Shown here one piece after another: positions 42,743 through 52,971 of a stretch of 64,000 nucleotides of DNA. Location: positions 3,731,894 through 3,795,893 of the forward strand of contig NZ_LT963430.1 in assembly GCF_900199405.1 (NCBI RefSeq), in the 5' to 3' direction. The first letter of the stretch is position 1, and each line of letters opens with the position of its first letter. The DNA is from Beduinella massiliensis. Its GTDB lineage: Bacteria > Bacillota > Clostridia > Christensenellales > Aristaeellaceae. Below the pieces are notes generated by a model. That model ran no database searches. It saw only the letters and a list, made by a program, of their open reading frames with translations, and was not told where the DNA came from. The position numbers and the translations under genes are program-made.

Positions 42743-42944
42743 TTTTCTTGTTACGGTCTTTTTGTGCAACGGCCCCTTTTCCATCGGTTTACCTTCCATA
42801 GGCCTTGCGCGCTTTAATCCCGCGGCTCCTTTGAAAACTTCACCGTCGCCGCGTACACGGCGCTGTATCCCCGGTTTCTCAAAGCCACGGGGATTTCCTT
42901 CTCCCCAAAGATGTCGCAGGCGGTCGAAGCAAGCCTCCCCCTTC
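42743..42944 (-). other. Gap between IS3 and chromate transporter genes, possible gene remnant
   Basis: No intact gene is seen. On the minus strand an open stretch of about 40 codons runs to a TAA at 42814-42816 and reads like coding sequence with GC-rich third positions (ending VYAATVKFSKEPRD). It could be the tail of a gene cut by the IS-associated deletion, or chance. Confidence 0.25.
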
Positions 42945-43511
42945 TTACATTTTCAGGACGATGCCCACCGCCGCGCCCACGGCGATGTACACGATCGGAT
43001 GCAGGCTTTTAAGCTTTTTAACGTTCATCCCCAAGAGCAGCAGCGCGAAAAGTGCGATGGCGGGCAGGTCCAGGCAGGCGACCAGTCCATCCGAAAGCGC
43101 CGCTCCCGTCAGCAGGGTGATTTTGAGCACCAGAAAGCCCGCGGCCGCTATTAGGCCCGTGACCGCCGGGCGCATACAGGCGAAGGCGTTCTGAACGATT
43201 CGGTTTTCCTGATACGCCTTCAAAAATCGCGAAATGATCATGATGACCGCCAAAGAGGGCAGCACCAAAAAGGCCGTCGCCAGCACGCCGCCCAGAAGGC
43301 CACAGGTGGTGACGCCCACGTAGGTCGCCATGTTGACGCCGATCGGCCCGGGCGTCGATTCGGAGATCGCGATCATATTCGCGAGCATTTCCTCGGTAAA
43401 CCACTGGTATCGCGCCTGGATCTGCGTCAGGAAGGGCAGCGTCGCGAGTCCTCCGCCTACCGCGAAGAGGCCTGTCTTGAAAAACTCCAGGCAAAGCGTT
43501 AAAAGCGTCAT
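42945..43511 (-). CDS. Chromate transporter (CHR family), second half-protein
   Basis: A 188-residue membrane protein of the short, single-domain CHR type. FFKTGLFAVGGGLATLPFL is the family FxxGxxxxGGG motif, and SESTPGPIGVNMATYVG is the conserved PGP motif. In Bacillota two half-size CHR proteins work as a pair, replacing the fused two-domain form. Substrate may be chromate or another oxyanion, and the native role is often unclear. Its ATG at 43511 overlaps the stop of the first half-gene in ATGA, with GGGGGTGAG upstream. It is the last gene before the IS region. Confidence 0.9.
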   Translation of the reverse strand: MTLLTLCLEFFKTGLFAVGGGLATLPFLTQIQARYQWFTEEMLANMIAISESTPGPIGVNMATYVGVTTCGLLGGVLATAFLVLPSLAVIMIISRFLKAYQENRIVQNAFACMRPAVTGLIAAAGFLVLKITLLTGAALSDGLVACLDLPAIALFALLLLGMNVKKLKSLHPIVYIAVGAAVGIVLKM

Positions 43512-44047
43512 AGGCTCACCCCCGACCGTCCAAGAATCAGGCTCAGCAGTACACAGCCGAGGACAACCCATACCGGCGACGTGCCCAGCACCGCTACCAG
43601 CACAAACGCGGCGAGCGCGAGCGCGGCCTGCGGCGCATTGCGCACGCTATTCTTGCCCATCTTGACGACGCTCGCCACGATCAGCGCCGATACGGCTACG
43701 CGCACGCCCGCAAAGGCATGCTGCACCCAGGCGATGTCCATGAAATTTTCAAGCAGCAGGGCGATCAGCGTAATGATGACGAGCGAGGGCGCGACCACGC
43801 CCGCCGTCGCAGCGATGCCGCCCGGCACGCCGCGGCGCCTGTACCCCACGAACGTCGCGGTGTTAACCGCGATGATGCCCGGCGTACACTGACCGATTGC
43901 AAAATAGTTGAGCAATTCCTCTTCCGTTGCCCAGCCGTGTTTCTCCACAACTTCGCGCTGAAGCATCGGCAGCATCGCATAGCCCCCGCCGAACGTCAGA
44001 GCACCAATCGAGAAAAAAGTACGAAAAAGCGACAAGAGCTCTCCCAT
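43508..44047 (-). CDS. Chromate transporter (CHR family), first half-protein
   Basis: A 179-residue membrane protein with FFSIGALTFGGGYAMLPML and GQCTPGIIAVNTATFVGY, the two CHR motifs, and five to six predicted helices. It pairs with the overlapping downstream half-gene, and the two have opposite predicted orientation features as expected for a split transporter. The ATG at 44047 follows AGGAGGATGG. A TATAAT lies about 35 bases upstream on the minus strand, but a convincing -35 was not found. It is divergent from the ROK gene at 44259. Confidence 0.9.
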   Translation of the reverse strand: MGELLSLFRTFFSIGALTFGGGYAMLPMLQREVVEKHGWATEEELLNYFAIGQCTPGIIAVNTATFVGYRRRGVPGGIAATAGVVAPSLVIITLIALLLENFMDIAWVQHAFAGVRVAVSALIVASVVKMGKNSVRNAPQAALALAAFVLVAVLGTSPVWVVLGCVLLSLILGRSGVSL

Positions 44048-44258
44048 GATCCATCCTCCTGTGTCGGTTTATGGCCCTTATTATAGCGAATCCGGCCGCA
44101 AAGTTCTACCGTGGCGCAAAAACAGCCTCTGCGCCGGAAGGAGCCGCCGCGAGGTGCGTCGAACCTCTCTACGACAAAACCGCGCGGGGCTTGACATGAC
44201 GTCCCGCCCGGACGCGCCCGCGATGGGCATTTCGTCCTCTGCGACGGGAGATGATATC

Positions 44259-45149
44259 ATGAGCCTGTATGCAGGCCTTCAGATAAGCGAAACCTGCGTG
44301 AAGCTGGGCATCGTGAGCGCGGGCGGCGCACTGATGAACCGCGCCGCCGTATCCTTCTCGCCGGGCAGCCCGGATGAGGCGGCAAGCCTTTGCGCGCGCC
44401 TGGTGCGCGATCACTGTCCGGAGGCAGCGGGCGTGGGCATTGCCATGACCGGGCGCGTCGACGACCGCCGGGGCGAGGTCAGCGCACCCAGCCTCGGTTG
44501 GGCGCGCGCGCCGATAGGGCGGCTTCTCGAAGCGCGCTTTGGGCGCGCACCGTTGCTTTTCAACGACGCGGAGTGTGCGCTGCACGCGGAATGGCGTCTC
44601 GGCGTCTGCCGCTCCATACGCGACGTGCTCTACCTTTCGGTGGGAAGCTCCGTCGGCAGCGCGCTTCTCGTGCGCGGAAGGCCGTATCGAGGCGCGGACA
44701 ACATGGGGCTCGAGATCGGCCACATGACGACGCATGCGGGCGGCGAGCCCTGCCCCTGCGGGCGAAACGGATGCTTTGAGCGCTACGCCTCCCAAACGGC
44801 GCTGGAGCGGTTGGCCGGGGGATTGGAAGCAGGGCAGGTCATCGCCAGGGCGCAGGCAGGCGAGCCGCTGATGGCCGCCGCGTTTCATCGCTATCTCGAC
44901 GAGCTCTGCGTCGGTCTTTCCAGCCTCATCGCGCTCTTTCATCCGCAAATGACGGTCCTCGGCGGCGCGCTCAGCCATGCGGGCCCGTACCTGTTGGGCT
45001 CCGTCCGGCGGCATATGCAGTTGCCCGGCATGATGTCCAGAGGCGAGCCGGTGCCTCGCATCGAGCTTTCCGTGCTCGGCAGCGACGCGGCGCTCATCGG
45101 CGCGGCGCTGATGGCCCTGGAACGCTCGCCCGCAAACCCGAACCCATAA
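44259..45149 (+). CDS. ROK family sugar kinase
   Basis: A 296-residue ROK protein without a DNA-binding domain, so a kinase and not a repressor. LYAGLQISETCVKLGIV is the N-terminal ATP-binding strand, FNDAECALHAEW carries the catalytic Asp, and LEIGHMTTHAGGEPCPCGRNGCFERYAS is the ROK signature with the zinc-binding CxCGxxGC. It would phosphorylate glucose, N-acetylmannosamine or another hexose. The ATG at 44259 lies eight bases after GGGAG. The frame is open further upstream but lacks a better start. It is monocistronic and its 3' side is followed by repeat copy C. Confidence 0.88.
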   Translation: MSLYAGLQISETCVKLGIVSAGGALMNRAAVSFSPGSPDEAASLCARLVRDHCPEAAGVGIAMTGRVDDRRGEVSAPSLGWARAPIGRLLEARFGRAPLLFNDAECALHAEWRLGVCRSIRDVLYLSVGSSVGSALLVRGRPYRGADNMGLEIGHMTTHAGGEPCPCGRNGCFERYASQTALERLAGGLEAGQVIARAQAGEPLMAAAFHRYLDELCVGLSSLIALFHPQMTVLGGALSHAGPYLLGSVRRHMQLPGMMSRGEPVPRIELSVLGSDAALIGAALMALERSPANPNP

Positions 45150-45151
45150 AC

Positions 45152-45290
45152 CTAAGGCCACCGACAAGCCGATGGCCTCGCATAAAACGAAAGCCTATTT
45201 TTCACGAACGGCGCGCGAAATGCTCCCCCCCCGCAAAGCCGTACCCCGCGTGCGGCGCAGCAGGCGCGGTCGGGCGGTACGATTGCATCT
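45152..45290 (-). repeat. Hairpin-chain dispersed repeat, copy C
   Basis: The reverse strand resembles the right half of copy A: TTCGTGAAAAATAGGC then TTTCGTTTTATGC, then GAGGCCATCG and GGTGGCCT (a hairpin), plus a TGCAATCGTA block nearer 45280. It lies between the convergent ROK and kinase-like genes. Confidence 0.6.
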
Positions 45291-45292
45291 GA

Positions 45293-45325
45293 GGCCGGGC
45301 CGCCTTTTTCACAGGCGGCCCGGCC
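45293..45325. terminator. Hairpin between convergent genes
   Basis: GGCCGGGCCGCC (45293-45304) pairs perfectly with GGCGGCCCGGCC (45314-45325). It abuts the stop codon of the minus-strand kinase-like gene. There is no clear T-run after the stem. Confidence 0.75.
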
Positions 45326-46324
45326 TTAGCCGATCAGGTCGTCCAATTCAAACCAATGCTCCGTCAAAAAGCGCATTTCTTTCAAAAAGCGCTGAAGCTT
45401 CGGGCTTTCGCTTTCAAAAACGTCCCGCCGAATCCACCAGGGAAATTCGATGCATCCGGCGATCCGAAGCGCGCGGGCGATATCCCCTGTTTCAAGCGGT
45501 CTAAACGAAGCATACCCGTCCGCAAACGCCCGGACCCGCCCACGCACCATGCGGCCATCCTTCAGCGCGAGGGAGAGCAGCGCACGTGCGACGTCGTGCC
45601 AGAGGAAGCTGTATTGGTTGCGGTCAAAGTCGAGAACAGCGGAAACCTCGTCATCCAGGAACAGCATGTTGTCCGGGGTAAAGTCCTCGTGGGCGATCCC
45701 CAAGGGACAACCATCAAAGCAACCGTCCGTCAGCGACCGCAGAATCGCCTCCTGCCCCCGCACTGCCGACCGATACGCTTGCGGCACATCCGCCGTAAGC
45801 GTCTTTTCGCATGTCCGCAGATGCTCCCTCAGGGACGCGGTGAGCCCCCCGCTATACAGGGGATATCCCCTGACGCCCCGGCGCGGCAGCCTCATAAACT
45901 CCCGATGGATCTGGCCGCAGACGCTTCCCAGACTGCACATCTGCGCCTCCGTAACCGTATCACAATTCACGATTCTCCCGGGGCAATAGCGCATCACCAT
46001 ATAGGCGGTTCCGCCGTCCAGAAACCGAATGGCGCGCCCTTCATACGGCAGGATGTGCGGGCAAGGAACGCCTCTTTCCTCCAGGCGCATCTGGCGCTCC
46101 AGCGCTTCCTCGATCAGCGCCAGTTTTCCCGCGCTGAAGCGTTCGTAGCTGTATTGCTTCACGAACATCTGTCCGCCTTCGCATTCGATTTTCCACTTCC
46201 TGTTAAGCCAACCGCCCTGAACGGGCGCTACGGTGGTCGGGTACAGGCCATAGCTGCGCCCTAAATCGTCCGCAATCTTTCGCTCCATGGCGTAAGCCCG
46301 CTCAGGCGTCCGCTCCAAAGCCAT
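45326..46324 (-). CDS. APH/CotS-like phosphotransferase
   Basis: A 332-residue protein of the aminoglycoside phosphotransferase fold, CotS-like. Lys56 in MFVKQY binds ATP, the catalytic loop is IAHEDFTPDNMLF with His-Glu-Asp in place of the common His-Gly-Asp, and VLDFDRNQYSFLWHDVARAL carries the metal-binding Asp and the following conserved helix. It is only distantly like the kinase at 36155. Some relatives are spore-coat proteins and some are sugar or choline kinases, so the substrate is unknown. The ATG at 46324 has GGAGGGG close upstream, and an ATG at 46288 is an alternative. It has a near-consensus promoter. Confidence 0.82.
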   Translation of the reverse strand: MALERTPERAYAMERKIADDLGRSYGLYPTTVAPVQGGWLNRKWKIECEGGQMFVKQYSYERFSAGKLALIEEALERQMRLEERGVPCPHILPYEGRAIRFLDGGTAYMVMRYCPGRIVNCDTVTEAQMCSLGSVCGQIHREFMRLPRRGVRGYPLYSGGLTASLREHLRTCEKTLTADVPQAYRSAVRGQEAILRSLTDGCFDGCPLGIAHEDFTPDNMLFLDDEVSAVLDFDRNQYSFLWHDVARALLSLALKDGRMVRGRVRAFADGYASFRPLETGDIARALRIAGCIEFPWWIRRDVFESESPKLQRFLKEMRFLTEHWFELDDLIG

Positions 46325-46450
46325 TCCCCTCCCCCGGCGTTTTGCGCGTCAGTTCAGATCGACGCCGCCAAACGTGCCGGACAAAAATTTATGAGATAAG
46401 ACGATCCGCCGGCCCGGCAGACGCGTTCCTGTCGCTCTTCTCATTTTTTA

Positions 46451-46479
46451 CTTATAGCATGCGCGTCTTTTTTTGTCAA
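46451..46479 (-). promoter_or_regulatory. Promoter of the kinase-like gene
   Basis: Minus-strand TTGACA (46474-46479), a 17-base spacer and TATAAG (46451-46456). Confidence 0.85.
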
Positions 46480-46538
46480 ACGTCCTGTCACATCGCGCGT
46501 TTAATCCCAGGCGTTTCGCAAAAACGGCATATTCGTCC

Positions 46539-46567
46539 TTGTGCTTTATGTAAAATGGATTTATAAT
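46539..46567 (+). promoter_or_regulatory. Promoter of the Fbp-type ABC operon
   Basis: TTGTGC (46539-46544), a 17-base spacer and TATAAT (46562-46567), about 50 bases before the permease start. Confidence 0.75.
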
Positions 46568-46618
46568 GTATGTAAAAATTACGTAAAAAGATCTTGTCGC
46601 TTTCGCACGAAAGGATGT

Positions 46619-48493
46619 ATGCCCATGCAAGAGCCCTCGCGCGCCGTAAACGATAGGGCGCCCATGCCCTACAGCGCGCGGCGCAAGCTGAAAAACCGGC
46701 TGCGCAACGCGCTGACCAACCCGTACAACGTCATCGTGCTCATCGCGCTGATCCTGCTCGCCTATCTGATTCTGGTTCCTCTCTTTGACATGGTGGTTAC
46801 CACCTTTACCCTCGCCAAGTCGGACCTGCGGCGCGTAAAAGGGGCCAGCGCGGGCGACTTTACGACGTATTACTGGAAGCGGCTGCTCTTCAGCGACGTA
46901 TCGAAGAATCTCTTTTACGTGCCGCTGCTCAATTCGCTCGTCATCGCGGCGTGCACGTCGTTCTTTTCCATCCTGCTGGGCTCGCTCATCGCCTGGCTGA
47001 TGGTGCGTACCGACCTGCCCTTCAAGCGCTTTTTTTCGCTCGCGGTCATCATCCCGTACATGCTGCCCTCCTGGTGCAAGTCCATGGCGTGGCTGTCGGT
47101 GTTCCGCAACGCGCGCATCGGCGGTGCACAGGGCTTTCTGGGATACCTCGGAATCACCGCGCCGGACTGGCTCGCCTACGGCCCTGTGGCGATCATCATC
47201 GTTCTCTCCATTCACTATTACGCCTACGCCTATCTGCTGGTTTCGGCCGCACTGCGCTCGGTCAACTCCGAGCTCGAGGAGATGGGCGAAATCGTCGGCG
47301 CGGGCAAGGGGGTGATTCTGCGCAAAATCACCTTCCCGCTCGTGCTTCCCGCGATCCTCTCCTCGGTCATCCTTACGTTTTCCAAGTCCATGGGCACGTT
47401 CGGCGTGCCCTCCTTCCTGGGGCTCAAGGTGGGCTACTACACCATCTCCACTTCGCTTTACTCGACCATCCAGTCTCAGAAGGGCACGGGCTTTGCCATC
47501 AGCCTGATGCTGATCGCCATTGCCTCCATCAACATCTTCGTCAATCAGAAGCTGATCGGCTCGCGCAAGTCCTACGCGACCATCGGCGGCAAGGGCGGGC
47601 GCTCGACGCTGCTGCGTTTGGGCAGGGCAAAGCCCGTCATCGTCGCGCTGCTCTTCGCGTTCCTCGCCGTCGCGGTCGTGCTGCCGCTGGTGATTCTGCT
47701 CTACCAGACCTTCATGCTGCGCGCGGGCGACTTCGGTCTTTCCAACTTCACGCTGCACTACTGGCTGGGCGAGAGTGATCCCGCCATCTGCGACGGCATG
47801 CCTGGCGTGCTGAGATCGAGCCAGTTCTTCATGTTCGTGAAGAACACGCTTCTGCTCGTGGGCGCGACCTCGCTGATCGCCACAGCTTTCGGCCAGATCA
47901 TCGGCTACATCAACTCCCGCGGACGCTCCCTGCGCTCCGGCAAGCTGGTGGAGCAGCTGGTGTTCATCCCCTACCTGATTCCCTCCATCGCCTTTGGCGC
48001 GATGTACCTTTCGATGTTTGCCACCAGCACGAGCATCAGCCTCTTCGGCCTCAAGATCACGCTGATTCCCTCCCTTTACGGCACGTTCACGCTGCTGGTG
48101 CTCGTCAGCATCGTCAAGCACCTGCCCTTCGCCTCGCGCGCAGGCACGTCCAACATGATGCAGATCGGCATCGAGCTGGAAGAGGCCGGACAGATCGCGG
48201 GCGCGAACTTCCTGACGCGCTTCGCGCGCATCGTCTTCCCGTTATCCAAGAACGGATTTATGAGCGGTTTCATGTTGATCCTCATCAGCATCATGAAGGA
48301 ACTGGACCTGATCGTCATCCTCATGACACCCACGCAGGCGACGCTGCCCTACATGGCCTACACCTACTCGACGAGCGGCTTCTCGCAGCCCGCGAGCGCG
48401 GTGGCGATCGTCATGTTCGTCATGGTCTTCTTCTTCTACTGGGTCGCCAACCGTTTCTTCAACGCAGACATCGCCAGTGGGCTGGGAGGTTAA
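46619..48493 (+). CDS. ABC importer permease, fused two-domain (FbpB/ThiP-like)
   Basis: A 624-residue membrane protein with two BPD-type permease domains. The first EAA loop is ELEEMGEIVGAGKGVILRKI and the second is ELEEAGQIAGANFLTRFARI, each followed by FPL. About twelve helices are predicted. This duplicated layout is found in iron(III), thiamine, phosphonate and related importers. With the ATPase and solute-binding protein downstream it forms one importer. AAAGGA precedes ATGs at 46619 and 46625, and either could be used. No iron box or riboswitch was recognised upstream, so the substrate is open. Confidence 0.9.
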   Translation: MPMQEPSRAVNDRAPMPYSARRKLKNRLRNALTNPYNVIVLIALILLAYLILVPLFDMVVTTFTLAKSDLRRVKGASAGDFTTYYWKRLLFSDVSKNLFYVPLLNSLVIAACTSFFSILLGSLIAWLMVRTDLPFKRFFSLAVIIPYMLPSWCKSMAWLSVFRNARIGGAQGFLGYLGITAPDWLAYGPVAIIIVLSIHYYAYAYLLVSAALRSVNSELEEMGEIVGAGKGVILRKITFPLVLPAILSSVILTFSKSMGTFGVPSFLGLKVGYYTISTSLYSTIQSQKGTGFAISLMLIAIASINIFVNQKLIGSRKSYATIGGKGGRSTLLRLGRAKPVIVALLFAFLAVAVVLPLVILLYQTFMLRAGDFGLSNFTLHYWLGESDPAICDGMPGVLRSSQFFMFVKNTLLLVGATSLIATAFGQIIGYINSRGRSLRSGKLVEQLVFIPYLIPSIAFGAMYLSMFATSTSISLFGLKITLIPSLYGTFTLLVLVSIVKHLPFASRAGTSNMMQIGIELEEAGQIAGANFLTRFARIVFPLSKNGFMSGFMLILISIMKELDLIVILMTPTQATLPYMAYTYSTSGFSQPASAVAIVMFVMVFFFYWVANRFFNADIASGLGG

Positions 48494-48494
48494 T

Positions 48495-49619
<1,125 letters not shown>

Positions 49620-49674
49620 AACCGTATCCGGCCGCGGGGCGCACCGCGGTAAAAATATGAAGGAGTGAATCCCA

Positions 49675-50832
49675 ATGAAGGCATCCCGCATTCTTACTCT
49701 CGCGCTCGCGCTGCTGCTCTGCCTGACGGCCGCCATGCCCGCGCTGGCGGGCGACGCGGAGGACAAATGGGCCGAGGAGAACGGCCTGAACCTGGACGAA
49801 GCCATGGATGAGCTGTACGAAAAGGCCAAGGCCGAGGGCAAACTGGTCGTCTATACGATCTCCAGCCGCACGCAGGGCGTGGCGGAAAAGTTCATGGCCG
49901 CCTACCCCGGCATCGAGGTCGAGGTTTACGACATCTCCTCCGGCACGCTGAAGGAAAAATTCCTCACCGAATACGAATCCGGCCTGCGCACGGTGGACAT
50001 CGTTCACTCCAAGGAGCAGGTGGGCGAGTACACGTTCGAGGTATTCGGCGACGGACTGCTGCACAACTATCAGCCAGCCTCCATCTTCGGCACGACGGAC
50101 GAAAAATATCTGGCGCTGACCCCGCTGCTGGTGGAGCTCAACCTGTGGTTCTACAACACCGAGGTCTACGACAAATGCCCCGTCACCTCCTGGTGGGACC
50201 TGACCAAGGAAGAGTGGAAGGGCCGCGTCGTCTTCCAGGACGCCGCCTCCAACGACGCCTACTGCGCGGCGCTGACCGCCATGGTGCAGCACGCGGACGA
50301 GATGGCCGCCGACTATGAGGCCGTCTTCGGGGAGCCGATCGTGCTCGCCGAAGACGAACCGACCGCCGCGCACGCGTTCATCAAGCGCTTCCTCGCAAAC
50401 GAGCCGGTCATCGCCAAGGGTTCGGACGAGGTCATCGAACTGGTGGGCGCCGTCGGCCAGGAGAATCCGCCGGTGGGCTATTCTTCCTCCGTCAAGCTGC
50501 GCAAGCAGACCGACGGCTATGCGATCAACTACGACCCCGTGAACATGAGCGTCTCCAACGGCATCTACGCGCTCAACTTCCTGGGCATCGCCAACGAGTG
50601 CGAGCACCCCAACGCGGCTAAGCTGTTTATCAAGTACTGGATGGGCGGCGAGGACGGCAAGGGTGAAGGCTACGCGCCTTTCGTATCGTTGGGCACCTGG
50701 TCCGTGCGGCCCGAGAACCCCACGACGCCGGAAAACGTCGCGTTGGAAGACATCCCGCTGTGGCCTGTCGACTTTGACTTCATCTACGAAAACATCGAGG
50801 ACGTCCGCGACTACTGGATCGCGCACCGTTGA
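49675..50832 (+). CDS. Extracellular solute-binding protein (iron/phosphonate type)
   Basis: A 385-residue periplasmic-type binding protein. The signal peptide (1-25) ends PALA before GDAEDK, a signal-peptidase-I site. No lipobox Cys is present, unlike most Gram-positive binding proteins. The mature part reads LVVYTISSRTQGVAEKFMAAYPGIEVEVY, then VDIVHSKEQVGEY and VELNLWFYNTEVYDKCPVTSWWDLTKEEWKGRV, as in Fe3+ or 2-aminoethylphosphonate binding proteins. It delivers the ligand to the two upstream genes' transporter. The ATG at 49675 has AAGGAG upstream. A bidirectional terminator follows the stop by six bases. Confidence 0.9.
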   Translation: MKASRILTLALALLLCLTAAMPALAGDAEDKWAEENGLNLDEAMDELYEKAKAEGKLVVYTISSRTQGVAEKFMAAYPGIEVEVYDISSGTLKEKFLTEYESGLRTVDIVHSKEQVGEYTFEVFGDGLLHNYQPASIFGTTDEKYLALTPLLVELNLWFYNTEVYDKCPVTSWWDLTKEEWKGRVVFQDAASNDAYCAALTAMVQHADEMAADYEAVFGEPIVLAEDEPTAAHAFIKRFLANEPVIAKGSDEVIELVGAVGQENPPVGYSSSVKLRKQTDGYAINYDPVNMSVSNGIYALNFLGIANECEHPNAAKLFIKYWMGGEDGKGEGYAPFVSLGTWSVRPENPTTPENVALEDIPLWPVDFDFIYENIEDVRDYWIAHR

Positions 50833-50837
50833 CCCTG

Positions 50838-50874
50838 AAAAAGGCGGAGCTGCTCATCGCAGCTCCGCCTTTTT
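50838..50874. terminator. Bidirectional terminator
   Basis: AAAAAGGCGGAGCTGC (50838-50853) pairs with GCAGCTCCGCCTTTTT (50859-50874). It serves the importer operon and the convergent alpha-galactosidase gene, whose stop codon lies inside it. Confidence 0.93.
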
Positions 50875-52905
50875 CAAATGCAGCAGCCTCGCGCTGACTC
50901 CTTCCATGCGAAGGGACACGAACCCCGGCTCAGCCTCCAGCGCCGTCTTTAGCCCGGCAGGATAGATGCACGCAGCGTCCGTCCATCCCGGCAGCGGCAC
51001 CGTCAGCGTCGCCGTGCCCGGCAGCGTATGCCATACCGCGAGGAACGCCTCGCAACCGCAGTCGATGCCCACACAGTGAAACGCGTCTCCAAAGGCTCCC
51101 AGCCCGACCGGCCAGAAGGGAAGGCCGTCCTTCGTTCTTTCTACGATGCCCAGGTGGCAGCGAATCCCCTCGTGCACGAGCGACAGCCGCGCGGGAGACA
51201 GCTCAGCCAGATGCCCGCTCTGATGGATGCGCAGCAGCATGGCGTTCACCATGTTGAAAGCCGTCTCCTCCTCGTCCCCCTCGCGCAACGGATAACTCCA
51301 GATGGCGGCCTGCTCCGGCGTGCAGGCGGTCATGCAGTTGCAGGCGATGCAGGCCATCTTCACGTAATCCGTCTGATCGCTCACGCTCTGCAGGCTGCTT
51401 CGGGACAGGTGCGAATACTCCATGCGCATGCCGCCGCTGGAGCAGTTTTCGATCACGAGGTCCGGGTAACGCGCAAAGACGCCGTCTAGCCAGGTCAGAT
51501 AGGCGCGCGTATGAGAGAGCAGCCCTTCCCCGGCGCTGTCTGCAGCACGGCGGGTGCCGACACCCGCGTTGATGTTGTAATCCATCTTGATGTACCCGAC
51601 GCGGTAATCCGCTACGAGCCGATCGACGACCCGATCCGCGTGGCACCGCACCTGCGGATTGCGAAAGTCCAGTTGATACCGGCTCTCGTCGATCACGCGC
51701 CGCCCTTCGATCTGGAAGAACCAATCGTCCGGCAGCTTGTCCGCGAGCGGACAGTGAATCCCCATCACCTCCAGCTCCAGCCAGAGGCCGGGAATCATGC
51801 CCTTTTCACGAATGACGTCCAGCAGCGCCGGCAGGCCCCGCGGAAAACGCCCCCGGGCCGGCAGCCACTCCCCGACGCCGTCCCACCAGGGGCCGTCGTC
51901 GTACCAACCGCAGTCGATGCAGTAATACCGGCAGCCCACTTTCGCCGCCGCCTCGATCAGCGGCAGCTCCTTTTCGGTGGTCGGGTCGCCGGAAAGGCAG
52001 TTCATGTAGTCGTTGAAGACGACGGAAGGATGGGCGTTATCCGCATTGACACGCCGAATCCTCCGCCGGTATTGGGTGAGCTCACGAATGGTTCCCTCGA
52101 ACCCATCCGGCGAGAACGCCACGGCGCACGGCACGGAGAGAAACCGCTCGCCCGCGCGAATCCACTTTAAAAACTGATGCTCCTGCCAGGCAGGGCCGCT
52201 GAGTCGCAGGTAGAGCCGGTCCGCAAGATCGCTGATCTCCCAGCACCAGCTCGCGCTGGTTTCGATCTGCCACGTCATCGCATGCCCCTTTTGCAGGAAG
52301 CTGCCCATGGGAAGGTGCTCGGCACAGGCCCACGTGCCCGTATTAGAAAGCTGAATGCGCTTCACGCTGAAGTCGTTCACTGCGTCATAGCCGAGCGTTT
52401 GCAGCTCGTATTCCTTCCATTGGCATTCGCCGTACCAGGTGTTGTGCGGCAGCATCACGCGATAGGAGGAATCCCTCCGCGCATCTTTACAATGTCCCAG
52501 TCCGGTCAGCGCGAAGGAACTGACGTACTGGAGCGGGAAATCGCCGTTCACCGCCTCCACCTCGGTCTGCGCGCGCAGGGCACAGACGCCGTCATAAAAC
52601 TGCCAGAAAACCGTCACGCGCACATCCTCCGTCGACTGGGTGAGCAAAAAGGTATCCCCTTTTTCGTTTCTGCCGAACGCGTGACTCTGATAGCGCAGTT
52701 CGCTCGCCGGGGAAGTCAGGCTGTGCTTTAACGCGTGATGGTTGTTGTGGTTATAACCCGCGCCCTGCACCTCCACCAATGGGTATCCGCCGCCCTCCCC
52801 TTCGCGTGGGCGTTCCACGGCGGAGCAGTTCCACAGCGCCACCCTGCCCGTCTCGTCCACACCGATGTCCACATGAATGCCATTGAATGAAAAGCGAATG
52901 TCCAA
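50854..52905 (-). CDS. GH36 alpha-galactosidase
   Basis: A 683-residue glycoside hydrolase of family 36. An N-terminal beta-sandwich (about 1-290) precedes the (beta/alpha)8 barrel. DCGWYDDGPWW (331-341) begins the active site, GLWLELEVMG follows, YIKMDYN holds the nucleophile Asp442, ENCSSGGMRMEYS is the conserved loop, and SVSDQTD holds the acid/base Asp (510 or 513). It would cleave terminal alpha-galactose from raffinose-type sugars. There is no signal peptide, so it acts in the cytoplasm on imported sugars. The start is a TTG at 52905 with GGGAGGG eight bases upstream. No sugar transporter is directly linked. Confidence 0.93.
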   Translation of the reverse strand: MDIRFSFNGIHVDIGVDETGRVALWNCSAVERPREGEGGGYPLVEVQGAGYNHNNHHALKHSLTSPASELRYQSHAFGRNEKGDTFLLTQSTEDVRVTVFWQFYDGVCALRAQTEVEAVNGDFPLQYVSSFALTGLGHCKDARRDSSYRVMLPHNTWYGECQWKEYELQTLGYDAVNDFSVKRIQLSNTGTWACAEHLPMGSFLQKGHAMTWQIETSASWCWEISDLADRLYLRLSGPAWQEHQFLKWIRAGERFLSVPCAVAFSPDGFEGTIRELTQYRRRIRRVNADNAHPSVVFNDYMNCLSGDPTTEKELPLIEAAAKVGCRYYCIDCGWYDDGPWWDGVGEWLPARGRFPRGLPALLDVIREKGMIPGLWLELEVMGIHCPLADKLPDDWFFQIEGRRVIDESRYQLDFRNPQVRCHADRVVDRLVADYRVGYIKMDYNINAGVGTRRAADSAGEGLLSHTRAYLTWLDGVFARYPDLVIENCSSGGMRMEYSHLSRSSLQSVSDQTDYVKMACIACNCMTACTPEQAAIWSYPLREGDEEETAFNMVNAMLLRIHQSGHLAELSPARLSLVHEGIRCHLGIVERTKDGLPFWPVGLGAFGDAFHCVGIDCGCEAFLAVWHTLPGTATLTVPLPGWTDAACIYPAGLKTALEAEPGFVSLRMEGVSARLLHLKKAELR

Positions 52906-52971
52906 AGCCCCATCCCTCCCCGCTTTAAAGCCCGGCGGAGTGCCGATGCGTCCAGGCTCTTCTTTACGTCC

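Noticed and set aside
41440-42748. Target-site duplication at the IS3 element
   Set aside because: Three- to five-base comparisons of the flanks gave no match.
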